Part shown: piece after piece, positions 1 through 7,001 of the stretch | Position numbering within the stretch: the first letter of the stretch is position 1 | Layout: every line of letters starts with the position of its first letter | From: an uncultured Clostridia bacterium | GTDB taxonomy: Bacteria > Bacillota > Clostridia > Oscillospirales > CAG-272 | Direction of reading: 5' to 3' | Assembly (NCBI GenBank): GCA_947628165.1 | Contig: CANQYV010000018.1 | Coordinates: forward strand, 1-32,226 | Length of the DNA: 32,226 bases | Position numbers and translations under genes: made by a program | The notes under the pieces: generated by a model | What the model saw: only the letters and a program-made list of their open reading frames with translations | What the model was told of the DNA's origin: nothing | Databases searched by the model: none

Positions 1-703
1 TTGTGTCGCCTCGGGTACTCGCCGCCTTGCGGCGTCTGCGCCCCTCCGCGCAGGCATAACAATTCTCTAACCGCGTCATGTCTGTACCGCAGCGCCACCG
101 CGTGCGCCCCGCGGATATTCTCGCTCGGGGATGCTGCTCGGCGGACAAGTCCTGACGGGATTGTGTAGCCGAATGGCTTTCTCTGCCGCAAGGCAGCGGG
201 GGCATGCGATGGGCGGGTGTGCTCTTGCTCGGCGGAGATTGGAAATACGGTTTTCTGCCCGTATTGGAATTGTGCCGCAGTTCGACGTGCGGTAAACGAA
301 AGAAACCCGTAAGGACTTGCACGCCGCGTGGGACTTATAGCGACCCATCCGCGGGGCGCCCGCGTCGATGTGAGGCACAGAAGCGACGCGGTTAGAGAAT
401 TCAAGCGCTTGCGCGGAGGGGCGCAGACGCCGCAAGGCGGCGAGTACCCGAGGCGACACAAGATAGAAGTCACTAGAGTTCCCCAGCCCTCCGCCCCCCA
501 GAAACGGGAGTGGATGATGTAAATCCCGGAAAGCGAGGTGATCCATAAGAGGGCGAGCTGAGCCCTCTTATGAGAAAAAAGAGAGTGGGTGCGCCCCGCG
601 GCGGGGAGGGATTCGGATGATATCCCCCAATGGAACAGAAACAAACATGAATTACCCCGAACGGACAGCGGAAACTATCCCCCAATGGAACAGAAACAAA
701 CAT
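1..703. repeat. Long palindromic repeat, copy A (left end outside window)
   Basis: This non-coding block fills the space before the first gene. The left arm (about 1-150) and the right arm (about 300-500) are near reverse complements: CTCTAACCGCGTC at 65-77 answers GACGCGGTTAGAG in the right arm, and CGCCGCCTTGCGGCG occurs in both. The arms flank an asymmetric centre that includes GGAATTGTGCCGCAGTTCG. The right arm ends in a hairpin at 544-572 (CATAAGAGGG...CCCTCTTATG). A tail follows with two copies of a unit of the type ATCCCCCAATGGAACAGAAA, ending near 703. Short open frames inside are reading-frame artefacts of the repeat. No transposase or known RNA family was recognised. Confidence 0.8.
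544..572. repeat. Right terminal hairpin of palindromic copy A
   Basis: The sequence is a 10-bp perfect stem, CATAAGAGGG paired with CCCTCTTATG, around a short loop. Equivalent hairpins with different but still paired stems bound the other copies, at 3427-3456, 4083-4113, 6044-6072, 14149-14175, 14810-14839, 17744-17774 and 18930-18960. Two further copies carry an extra inserted hairpin. Confidence 0.75.
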
Positions 704-764
704 AAAGTATCGCGAGCGGCATCACAAAAAAACCATTTTCAATAGATCAAGAAAGAGGACCCAC

Positions 765-2270
765 ATGACCCCACATCGTACAGCGTTCGACAACGCGACC
801 TACATCCGCCTCCAGTCCGACAACATCAAAAAGCGCATCGGCTCGTTCGGCGGGAAGCTGTATCTCGAATTCGGCGGCAAGCTCTTCGACGACTACCACG
901 CCTCGCGCGTGCTGCCGGGATTTTTGCCGGACACAAAGGTCAATATGCTCTGCTCTATGAAGGAGCAGGCGGAGATAATCATCGCGATATCCGCCTCCTC
1001 GATCGAGAAGAGCAAAAAGCGCGGCGACCTCGGCATCACATACGAAAACGAGGTCTTCCGCCTCATCGACGCGTTCCGCTCGAAGGGGCTTTTCGTCGGC
1101 TCCGTCGTCATCACGCGCTACGCGCCGACGCAGGCGACGCTGTCGTTTGAAGGAAGGCTGACCTCGCTCGGCATCCCCGTCTACCGCCACTACACGATCC
1201 CCGACTACCCGTCAAACGTCCCCCTCATCGTGTCGGAGGACGGCTACGGCAAAAACGATTATATAAAGACGACGCGCCCGCTCGTCGTCGTGACGGCGCC
1301 GGGTCCGGGCTCCGGCAAAATGGCGACGTGCCTCTCGCAGCTCTACCACGAGAATCTGCGCGGCGTCAAGGCGGGATATGCGAAATTCGAGACGTTCCCG
1401 ATCTGGAATCTCCCGCTCGGGCACGCCGTCAACCGCGCGTACGAGGCGGCGACCGCCGACCTCGACGACGTCAACATGATCGACCCCTACCACCTCGAGG
1501 CGTACGGCGAAAAGACCGTCAACTACAACCGCGATATCGAAATTTTCCCCGTCCTCGACGCCATTTTCAAGAAAATTTACGGCACGTCTCCGTATAAATC
1601 GCCCACCGATATGGGCGTCAATATGGCGGGCTTTGCCATCGTCGACGACGAGGCGGCGACCGCCGCGTCACGCCGCGAGATACTGCGCCGCTATTACGCC
1701 GCGCTAGAGGACAGGCTCGCCGCGGGCGGCGAGGCGGACGACGCGAAGGACGCCGTCGTCCGAAAGCTCGAGCTTCTCAAAAACACGATGGAGATCACAG
1801 ACGACGAGCGCCCAGTCATCGCGGCTGCGGAGGCAAAGGCGAAGGCGACGGGCGCGCCCGCGTTCGCGATAGAGCTGCCGGACGGCGAGGTCGTCACGGG
1901 CAAGACGTCGTCGCTGCTCGGCGCGTCGTCGGCGGCGCTGCTGAACGCGCTGAAGCGCCTCGCCGGCGTGCCCGACGAGGTCGACCTCATCTCCCCCGAC
2001 GTGATAGAGCCGATACAGCACCTGAAGGTGCAGCACATGGGCAACAAAAATCCGCGCCTTCACATCGACGAGCTTCTGATAACGCTCGCGATCTGCGCCG
2101 TCACGGACAAAAACGCCGCCTCGACGATCGAGTGCATAGACAAGCTCCACGGGCTTGAGGCGCATTCGACGGTCGTGCTCTCGCGCGTCGACGAGCAGCA
2201 GTTCCGCCGCCTCGGCGTCAACCTGACGTGCTCGCCCGTCTACGAAACGAAGAAGATTTACAGAAAATAG
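765..2270 (+). CDS. DUF1846 / UPF0371 family protein
   Basis: This 501-residue protein matches the DUF1846 (UPF0371) family in length and in the run of conserved blocks, beginning with an N-terminal stretch containing FDNATYIRLQS and GGKLYLEFGGKL. A glycine-rich loop, APGPGSGKMAT, at residues 178-188 resembles a nucleotide-binding P-loop, and GNKNPRLHIDELL lies near the C-terminus. The family is soluble and common in Firmicutes; its biochemical role is not firmly established, so none is assigned. The ATG at 765 is preceded by AAGAGGACCC as ribosome binding site. The stop is only nine bases before the next gene, whose AGGAGG site lies in that gap, so the two form one operon. No clear promoter lies between repeat copy A and the start codon. 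Confidence 0.88.
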   Translation: MTPHRTAFDNATYIRLQSDNIKKRIGSFGGKLYLEFGGKLFDDYHASRVLPGFLPDTKVNMLCSMKEQAEIIIAISASSIEKSKKRGDLGITYENEVFRLIDAFRSKGLFVGSVVITRYAPTQATLSFEGRLTSLGIPVYRHYTIPDYPSNVPLIVSEDGYGKNDYIKTTRPLVVVTAPGPGSGKMATCLSQLYHENLRGVKAGYAKFETFPIWNLPLGHAVNRAYEAATADLDDVNMIDPYHLEAYGEKTVNYNRDIEIFPVLDAIFKKIYGTSPYKSPTDMGVNMAGFAIVDDEAATAASRREILRRYYAALEDRLAAGGEADDAKDAVVRKLELLKNTMEITDDERPVIAAAEAKAKATGAPAFAIELPDGEVVTGKTSSLLGASSAALLNALKRLAGVPDEVDLISPDVIEPIQHLKVQHMGNKNPRLHIDELLITLAICAVTDKNAASTIECIDKLHGLEAHSTVVLSRVDEQQFRRLGVNLTCSPVYETKKIYRK

Positions 2271-2279
2271 GAGGAAAAA

Positions 2280-3254
2280 ATGAAAATAAACGTCATAGGC
2301 TGCGGCCGCTGGGGCACGTTCATCGCGTATTACCTGCACTCGATAGGCGAGGAGGTCAGCCTCTACGGGCGCGCGGGCGACAAGACGATGCAGGGGCTGC
2401 TTGAAACGAGGAAGAACAGCTATCTCACGCTCCCTGAGGATTTTTCTCTCATAACGGACCTCGACAAAACGCTCGAGGCGGACACTATCGTCATATCGGT
2501 TCCGTCGCAGGCGCTGCGCGGGCTGTTTTCGGAGATAAACGAAGCCGACACGGCGCGTGTTGGCGCGCCGGTGCCGCGCCGCTATATCCTCTGCATGAAG
2601 GGCATCGAGATAGAGACGATGATGCGCTTATCCGAGGTGACGGAGCAGTGCGCCGCAAAGGGCAGCCGCATCGCGTGCTGGATCGGACCCGGGCACGTTG
2701 AAGAATTTCTGCGCGGGACGCCGAACTGCATGGTCATCGACAGCGAGGACGACGCGCTGAAGCACGAGCTCGCGGACGAATTTTCGTCCCCGCTGATAAG
2801 GTTTTACTACGGCTGCGACCTGCTCGGCAACGAGATCGGCGCGGCGTCGAAGAACGTCATAGGGATCGCGGCGGGCATGCTCGACGGCTTCGGGCGCTCG
2901 GCGCTGAAGGGCGTGCTGATGGCGCGCGGGACGTATGAGATATCGCGCCTCATCGGGGAGATGGGCGGCGACCCGCGCTCCGCGTACGGGCTCTGCCACC
3001 TCGGCGACTACGAGGCGACGGTGTTCTCGCCGCACAGCCACAACAGGATGTTCGGCGAATGCTTCATCAAGGGCGAGGCATACGGCTCGCTCGCCGAGGG
3101 GTACTACACCGCCGACGCCATCATGCGCCTGTCGAAGAAATATAATGTGGACCTGCCGATCTGCGAGGCGGTGTATGATATACTCTACCGCGGCGCCGAG
3201 CCGCAGTCGTGCCTTGAGACTCTGTTCTCGAGAAGGATGAAGAACGAATTCTGA
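2280..3254 (+). CDS. gpsA: NAD(P)-dependent glycerol-3-phosphate dehydrogenase-like protein
   Basis: This 324-residue protein has the GpsA fold signature. The dinucleotide loop GCGRWG is at residues 7-12, VISVPSQALR at 71-80, CMKGIE at 105-110, GPGHVEE at 136-142 and the presumed catalytic lysine in AASKNVIG at K191. The C-terminal domain reads LCHLGDYEATVFSPHSHNR, where GpsA normally has GLaGlGDLxxTcxSxxSRN. The expected reaction is reduction of dihydroxyacetone phosphate to sn-glycerol 3-phosphate for phospholipid synthesis in the cytoplasm. Several normally invariant positions differ (the GDNAKAAL motif reads FGRSALKG), so a divergent paralogue with another substrate is possible. The start is fixed by a strong AGGAGG site at about 2270-2276, and the gene is co-transcribed with the DUF1846 gene. 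Confidence 0.82.
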   Translation: MKINVIGCGRWGTFIAYYLHSIGEEVSLYGRAGDKTMQGLLETRKNSYLTLPEDFSLITDLDKTLEADTIVISVPSQALRGLFSEINEADTARVGAPVPRRYILCMKGIEIETMMRLSEVTEQCAAKGSRIACWIGPGHVEEFLRGTPNCMVIDSEDDALKHELADEFSSPLIRFYYGCDLLGNEIGAASKNVIGIAAGMLDGFGRSALKGVLMARGTYEISRLIGEMGGDPRSAYGLCHLGDYEATVFSPHSHNRMFGECFIKGEAYGSLAEGYYTADAIMRLSKKYNVDLPICEAVYDILYRGAEPQSCLETLFSRRMKNEF

Positions 3255-3426
3255 GGAAGGGAAAGGGAATCCTCCCCTCCCCTGCGCTCCACCCCTGACT
3301 GAAGCAAATCCCCGAAACCCGTTTTGACCCTCTCCCCCTCGTGATACGTCCCGCCTGTTTCAGTTCCCACGGGGGATATAATCCGGCTTCATCCCCCTGC
3401 TTTACCGTACCCGATCTCCCTTTTCT

Positions 3427-3456
3427 CATAAGGGGGCTCGGTCTCGCCCCCTTATG
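3427..3456. repeat. Left terminal hairpin of palindromic copy B
   Basis: A perfect stem, CATAAGGGGG paired with CCCCCTTATG, surrounds a loop containing CTCGGTCTCG. Compared with copy A, an A has become G on one side and the opposite T has become C, so pairing is kept. Confidence 0.75.
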
Positions 3457-4082
3457 GATCCCCTCGCTTTCCGGGCTTTACATCATCTGCTTGCGCTTTC
3501 GGGGAGCGGAGGGCGTTTGAACTCTAGTGACTTCTATCTTGTGTCGCTTCGGGTACTCGCCGCCTTGCGGCGTCTGCGCCCCTCCGCGCAGGCGCTGGAA
3601 TTCTCTAACCGCGTCATTTCTGTGGCGCGGCGCCACCGCGTGCACCCCGCGGATGGGTCGCTCGGGGATGCCGCTCGGCGAACAATCGCTTACGGCTTTC
3701 TTTAGCCGTATGACTTTCTCTGTCGAATGCAGCGTGAGCCTGCGATTAGCGGGTCTGTTCTTGCTCGGCGTAGAATAGAAAAACGGCTTTCTGCCCGTAT
3801 GGGAATTGTGCCGCAGTTCGACGAGAGGTAAATGAAAGAAAACCGTAAGCAATTGCCTGCCGAGCAGCATCCCCGAGCGAGAATATCCGCGGGGCGCTCG
3901 CATACAAGCCGCGGCACAGAAGCGACGCGGTTAGAGAATTGTTATGCCTGCGCGGAGGGGCGCAGACGCCGCAAGGCGGCGAGTACCCGAGGCGACACAA
4001 GATAGAAGTCACGGGTACTTTAATCGCTATCCGCTCCCCAGAAACGCCGTTGGATGATGTAAATGCCTCAAAGCGAGGAGAT

Positions 4083-4113
4083 CTATAAGGGGGCGAGCGG
4101 AGCCCCCTTATAG
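4083..4113. repeat. Right terminal hairpin of palindromic copy B
   Basis: The stem is CTATAAGGGGG paired with CCCCCTTATAG. It is one pair longer than the left-hand hairpin of the same copy and again fully complementary. Confidence 0.75.
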
Positions 4114-4326
4114 AAAATTAGTATCGGGTGCGCAAGCGTGCGCAGCACGCGGCGCGGAGCGGGATTAAAGAAAATATCCCCCAGTGGAACTGAAACAAAC
4201 ATGATCACCCCCGAGCGGACAGCGGAAAATATCCCCCACTGGCACGGAAAGAATCAGGATTTAAGCCGTAGGCAAGCGGCACACAAAATTTCACTCCCTT
4301 TACAAAAGGGAAAAAGGACACAACAT

Positions 4327-5055
4327 ATGAAGATCTATTTTATCCGCCACGCGGACCCGTGGTACCCCACCGACACACTCACCGAGAAGGGCTGGCGGGA
4401 GGCGGGGCTGCTCGCCCCAAGGGTCGCAAAGATATTTGAAAGCGAGAACGTCCGTACCGTCTACTGCTCGCCGCTCGGGCGGGCGCGGGACACGGCGCGG
4501 ACGTGCCTCTCGCCGCTCGGGTTTGACCTTGACAAAGAAGCCGTCACATACGACTGGCTCCGAGAGTTCCCGGCGCTGATGAAGATGCCCGACGGGCAGT
4601 ATCGGATGCCGTGGGACCTTCTGCCGTCGTGGTGGACGGCGCACGAGGACCTCTACGACAAGGACGGCTGGTTCAGAGGACCGACGATGTCGCTCGGCGG
4701 CGACGTTGAGGAAAAGTATCTCGAGGTCGCGCGCGGCATAGACGGCATCGCCGCCTCCTGCGGCTACACCCGCGACGGTCATTTCTACAGGACGGAAAAG
4801 GGGACGCGCGACACGCTTTTGGTCTTCTGCCATCTCGGCGTGATGTTCGTCATGCTGTCGCGCCTGCTCTCGATGCCGACGCCCGTGCTGTGGCAGAATT
4901 TCTTCGTCGCGCCCTCGAGCGTCACGCTCGTCTCGACCGAGGAGGTCGTCCCCGGGGAGGTCGCGTTCCGGGTCAAATACTTGGGCGACGTCTCGCACCT
5001 GCTCGCCGCAAACGAGCCCCCGTCCGACTCCGGCTTCTTCTGCGAATGCAGGTAG
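4327..5055 (+). CDS. Histidine phosphatase (phosphoglycerate mutase-like) family protein
   Basis: This 242-residue protein starts with the family signature MKIYFIRHAD, placing the phospho-accepting histidine at H8. It continues with YCSPLGRARDTA at 46-57, an acidic residue in WLREF (E80) and a second catalytic histidine in VFCHLG (H169). Such enzymes are cytoplasmic phosphomonoesterases or mutases acting through a phosphohistidine; the substrate cannot be read from sequence. The frame is open upstream to 4138, but the ATG at 4327 is chosen because the signature begins there and AAGGGAAAAAGGA precedes it, while the upstream codons are repeat DNA. The gene stands alone, and no promoter is evident between it and repeat copy B. 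Confidence 0.88.
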   Translation: MKIYFIRHADPWYPTDTLTEKGWREAGLLAPRVAKIFESENVRTVYCSPLGRARDTARTCLSPLGFDLDKEAVTYDWLREFPALMKMPDGQYRMPWDLLPSWWTAHEDLYDKDGWFRGPTMSLGGDVEEKYLEVARGIDGIAASCGYTRDGHFYRTEKGTRDTLLVFCHLGVMFVMLSRLLSMPTPVLWQNFFVAPSSVTLVSTEEVVPGEVAFRVKYLGDVSHLLAANEPPSDSGFFCECR

Positions 5056-5067
5056 TAAGGGTTCAGT

Positions 5068-5114
5068 CGAACCCCGGTTTCGCGTCGGTTCCCGCCCCGA
5101 ACCCCGGTTTCGCG
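5068..5114. repeat. Two direct 17-bp repeats, 30 bp apart
   Basis: CGAACCCCGGTTTCGCG occurs at 5068-5084 and exactly again at 5098-5114. Each copy is itself partly palindromic (CGAACC against GGTTTCG). The pair lies just after the phosphatase stop and could act in transcription termination, although there is no T-run. They do not resemble an FMN riboswitch. Confidence 0.6.
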
Positions 5115-5161
5115 CCCCACCCCCGCACGCCCCGGCATTTCGCCCGCCGTCGGCATCCCCC

Positions 5162-5241
5162 CAATAAAATACCCCAGTCATATAAGCTTTTGAAAAGGGG
5201 GTCCGGGGGAAAAAATTTTCTCGAAAATTTTTTCCCCCGCC
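5162..5241. repeat. Second dispersed repeat (CCCCAGTCATA family), copy 1
   Basis: AATAAAATACCCCAGTCATA is followed by a TTTTGAAAAGGGGGTCCGGG segment and a perfect 16-bp stem with a two-base loop at 5205-5238 (GGGGGAAAAAATTTTC, TC, GAAAATTTTTTCCCCC). The first half is closely matched at 28478-28525. The hairpin lies directly before the FAD-synthetase gene. Confidence 0.65.
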
Positions 5242-5248
5242 ACAACCC

Positions 5249-5788
5249 ATGTTATACTCCACACCCTATCCACATATACCCGCGGGCGTGATGGCGCTCG
5301 GGACGTTTGACGGCGTGCACATCGGGCACGCGGCGGTGATAAAGACGGCGTCGGCGCTTGCGAAAGAGATGCACGCGCCGTGCACGGTCTGGTGTTTTTC
5401 CGCGCCTCCGCGCGCGGTGTTTGACGCGTCGGTCTTCCCGCTCGTCACGCCGGAAGAGAAAGCGTTCCTTTTGACGTCGCTCGGCGCCGACAATATCGTA
5501 ATGCCGCGCCCGTCGAGGGAGCTGCTCGCGACGGAGCCGGAGGAATTTCTCGACCGGCTGATAGAGGCGTGCTCGCCGCGCCGCGTCGTCGTCGGGTTCA
5601 ACTTCACATACGGAAAGGGCGGAAAAGGCACCGTCCCCGACCTCGCCGAACACCTCGCCCGGCACGGCATCCCCGTCACCGTAGTCCCGCCCGTCATGCT
5701 CGAAGGGCGGACCGTCAGCTCGACGGAGATACGCGCGGCGCTGTCGCGGGGGGATGAGGAGAGGGCGCGCAAGCTGCTCGGGAGATGA
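5249..5788 (+). CDS. Stand-alone FAD synthetase (RibF N-terminal domain) protein
   Basis: This 179-residue protein carries the nucleotidyltransferase signature GTFDGVHIGH at residues 18-27, GFNFTYGKGGKG at 116-127 and SSTEIRAAL at 157-165. These are the FMN adenylyltransferase (FAD synthetase) motifs of RibF; the expected reaction is FMN plus ATP to FAD. Bifunctional RibF proteins are about 300 residues and continue into a riboflavin kinase domain with GxxxGFPTAN. Here the protein stops exactly at the domain boundary (KLLGR, then TGA), and no kinase domain is seen in the following repeat DNA. The ATG at 5249 has no visible Shine-Dalgarno, since the preceding bases are the C-rich end of a hairpin. 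An alternative ATG at 5291 would remove the first strand of the fold. Confidence 0.78.
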   Translation: MLYSTPYPHIPAGVMALGTFDGVHIGHAAVIKTASALAKEMHAPCTVWCFSAPPRAVFDASVFPLVTPEEKAFLLTSLGADNIVMPRPSRELLATEPEEFLDRLIEACSPRRVVVGFNFTYGKGGKGTVPDLAEHLARHGIPVTVVPPVMLEGRTVSSTEIRAALSRGDEERARKLLGR

Positions 5789-5794
5789 AAGAAT

Positions 5795-5850
5795 CTCCCG
5801 CCGCTGTCGCGCCGGGACCTTCCTCCCGCCGCTGTCGCGCCGGGACCTTC
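5795..5850. repeat. 28-bp tandem duplication after the FAD-synthetase gene
   Basis: A 28-bp unit beginning CTCCCGCCGCTGTCGCGCCG is present twice in tandem (5795-5822 and 5823-5850), and a third copy begins and decays into C-rich sequence. It begins seven bases after the stop codon. It looks like replication slippage. Confidence 0.75.
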
Positions 5851-5935
5851 CTCCCCCCTGCTCCCCCCCAAAATGCCCCTTATCTCAAAGCACCCCTTTC
5901 CCTCTCAACCCGAGAGGGTTTTTCTTTTGCCCGAA

Positions 5936-6817
5936 AGGGATATTTTCCGCTATACGTTCGGAATACTTCATGTATGTTTCCGTTCCCGTGGGGGATATCA
6001 TCCGTATCCGCTCTGCGCGCGGGGCGCACCCACTCTCCTTTTCAATAAGGGGGCTCCGCTCGCCCCCTTATTTATCCCCTCGCTTTGAGGCATATGGCGG
6101 TCCTCTTTAATCTGCTTGCGTTTCCGAGCATGCGCCAACCGCTTGCGTGCCCGAAGGGCGTTAGTGTGGGCGCCTCGGGTACTCAGACCGTCGCGCAGCG
6201 ACGGTCCTCCGCCCCTCGCGCTATGCGCTTTAGGGGAGCAGTACCGCGTCGCATCCGTGCCTCACGTCAACGTGAGCGCCCCGCGGATGGGTCGCTATAA
6301 GTCCCTCGCGGCAAGCAAAGAATTACGGCATTCTGTAGCCGTATGGTTTAGCGCGCCGCAATTCGGCGAGAGGCAAACGAAAGAAGCCCGTAAGCAATTG
6401 CCCGCCGAGCATGACCCCGAGCGAGAAAATCCGCGGGGCGCACGCATACAAGCTGCGCCACAGAACCGTCGCGGTTAGAGAGTTGCAGCGCCCGCGCGGA
6501 GGGACGGAGACGCCGCAAGGCGGCGAGTACCCGAAGCGACACAAGATAGAAGTCACTGGAGTTCCCCCGCCCTCCGCTCCCCGAAAACGGGAGAGGATGA
6601 TGTAAAGCCCGGAAAGCGAGGGGATCCATAAGAGACTTTTCGCGGCGTGGGAGCCGCGTAAAGTCGGCGAGACCGAGCCCCCTTATGAGAAAAAAGAGAG
6701 TGGGTGCGCCCCGCGGCGGAGCGGGATACGGATGATATCCCCCATGGGAACGGAATAAACCATGATTACCCCCGAACGGATAGCCGGAAACTATCCCCCA
6801 GTGGAACGGAAACAAAC
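5936..6817. repeat. Long palindromic repeat, copy C (shortened centre)
   Basis: This copy sits between the convergent FAD-synthetase and subtilisin genes. The left side has two inverted flank units (from about 5936 and 5976), then a terminal hairpin at 6044-6072. The left arm is of a second subtype (GGAGCAGTACCGCGTCGC instead of GAATTCTCTAACCGCGTC). The centre is shortened to about 60 bases around GCGCCGCAATTCGGCGAGAG. The right arm is of the first subtype, followed by a terminal hairpin with an extra insert at 6627-6687 and two direct flank units. In the left arm the internal CCGCC/GGCGG hairpin is replaced by ACCGTCGC-GCA-GCGACGGT. Confidence 0.82.
6627..6687. repeat. Terminal hairpin of copy C with an inserted inner hairpin
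   Basis: The outer CATAAG...CTTATG stem contains an added segment, GACTTTTCGCGGC-GTGGGA-GCCGCGTAAAGTC, itself an inverted repeat with one mismatch. The same insert, fully paired, is found at 18399-18459 in copy E1. Confidence 0.7.
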
Positions 6818-6910
6818 CGGCTGTCACGCGTTGGGGCAGGGAGAAACAGGGGTTCGGTAAGTCGTTCGGGGAAGATCGGGGGCACCCCTCCCCCTCCCCC
6901 CGGGAATATC

Positions 6911-6944
6911 AAAACCCCCGCATGCTTTCGCACACGGGGGTTTT
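6911..6944 (-). terminator. Rho-independent terminator of the subtilisin gene
   Basis: AAAACCCCCG and CGGGGGTTTT form a strong stem around a loop containing CATGCTTTCGCACA, about 58 bases after the subtilisin stop codon on the minus strand. The flanking A and T runs would let it work in both directions, so it could also stop transcripts from the convergent FAD-synthetase gene. Confidence 0.85.
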
Positions 6945-7001
6945 ATTCATTCATTTCATCCGAGAATTTCGGAACTCAAATGAAGCGGTGAGCCGTCCGC
7001 C

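Larger units (their letters stand above)
3357..4264. repeat. Long palindromic repeat, copy B (complete)
   Basis: This complete element of about 0.9 kb fills the gap between the gpsA-like gene and the phosphatase gene. From left to right it holds an inverted flank unit (GTTTCAGTTCCCACGGGGGA from 3357), a terminal hairpin at 3427-3456, a left arm, an asymmetric centre near 3690-3850, a right arm that is the reverse complement of the left, a terminal hairpin at 4083-4113, and two direct flank units of the type TATCCCCCAGTGGAACTGAA. GACTTCTATCTTGTGTCG on the left is answered by CGACACAAGATAGAAGTC on the right. No credible gene lies within it. Confidence 0.85.

Noticed and set aside
544-572. Terminal hairpins of the palindromes as ordinary intrinsic terminators
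   Set aside because: The right-hand hairpins are followed by A-runs and the left-hand ones are preceded by T-runs, the reverse of a terminator for transcripts entering the element.
76-703. Several open frames of 60-160 codons inside the palindromic repeats
   Set aside because: They recur in both orientations across copies because the repeat is palindromic, have no ribosome binding sites and give no recognisable protein family.
1-703. Palindromic repeat as a CRISPR array or tRNA cluster
   Set aside because: There are no regular short repeats with unique spacers and no tRNA-like cloverleaf or GTTCRANYC motif.
5041-5248. FMN riboswitch before the FAD-synthetase gene
   Set aside because: The conserved FMN riboswitch blocks (such as AGGATAT) are absent; the region holds 17-bp repeats and a repeat-family hairpin.
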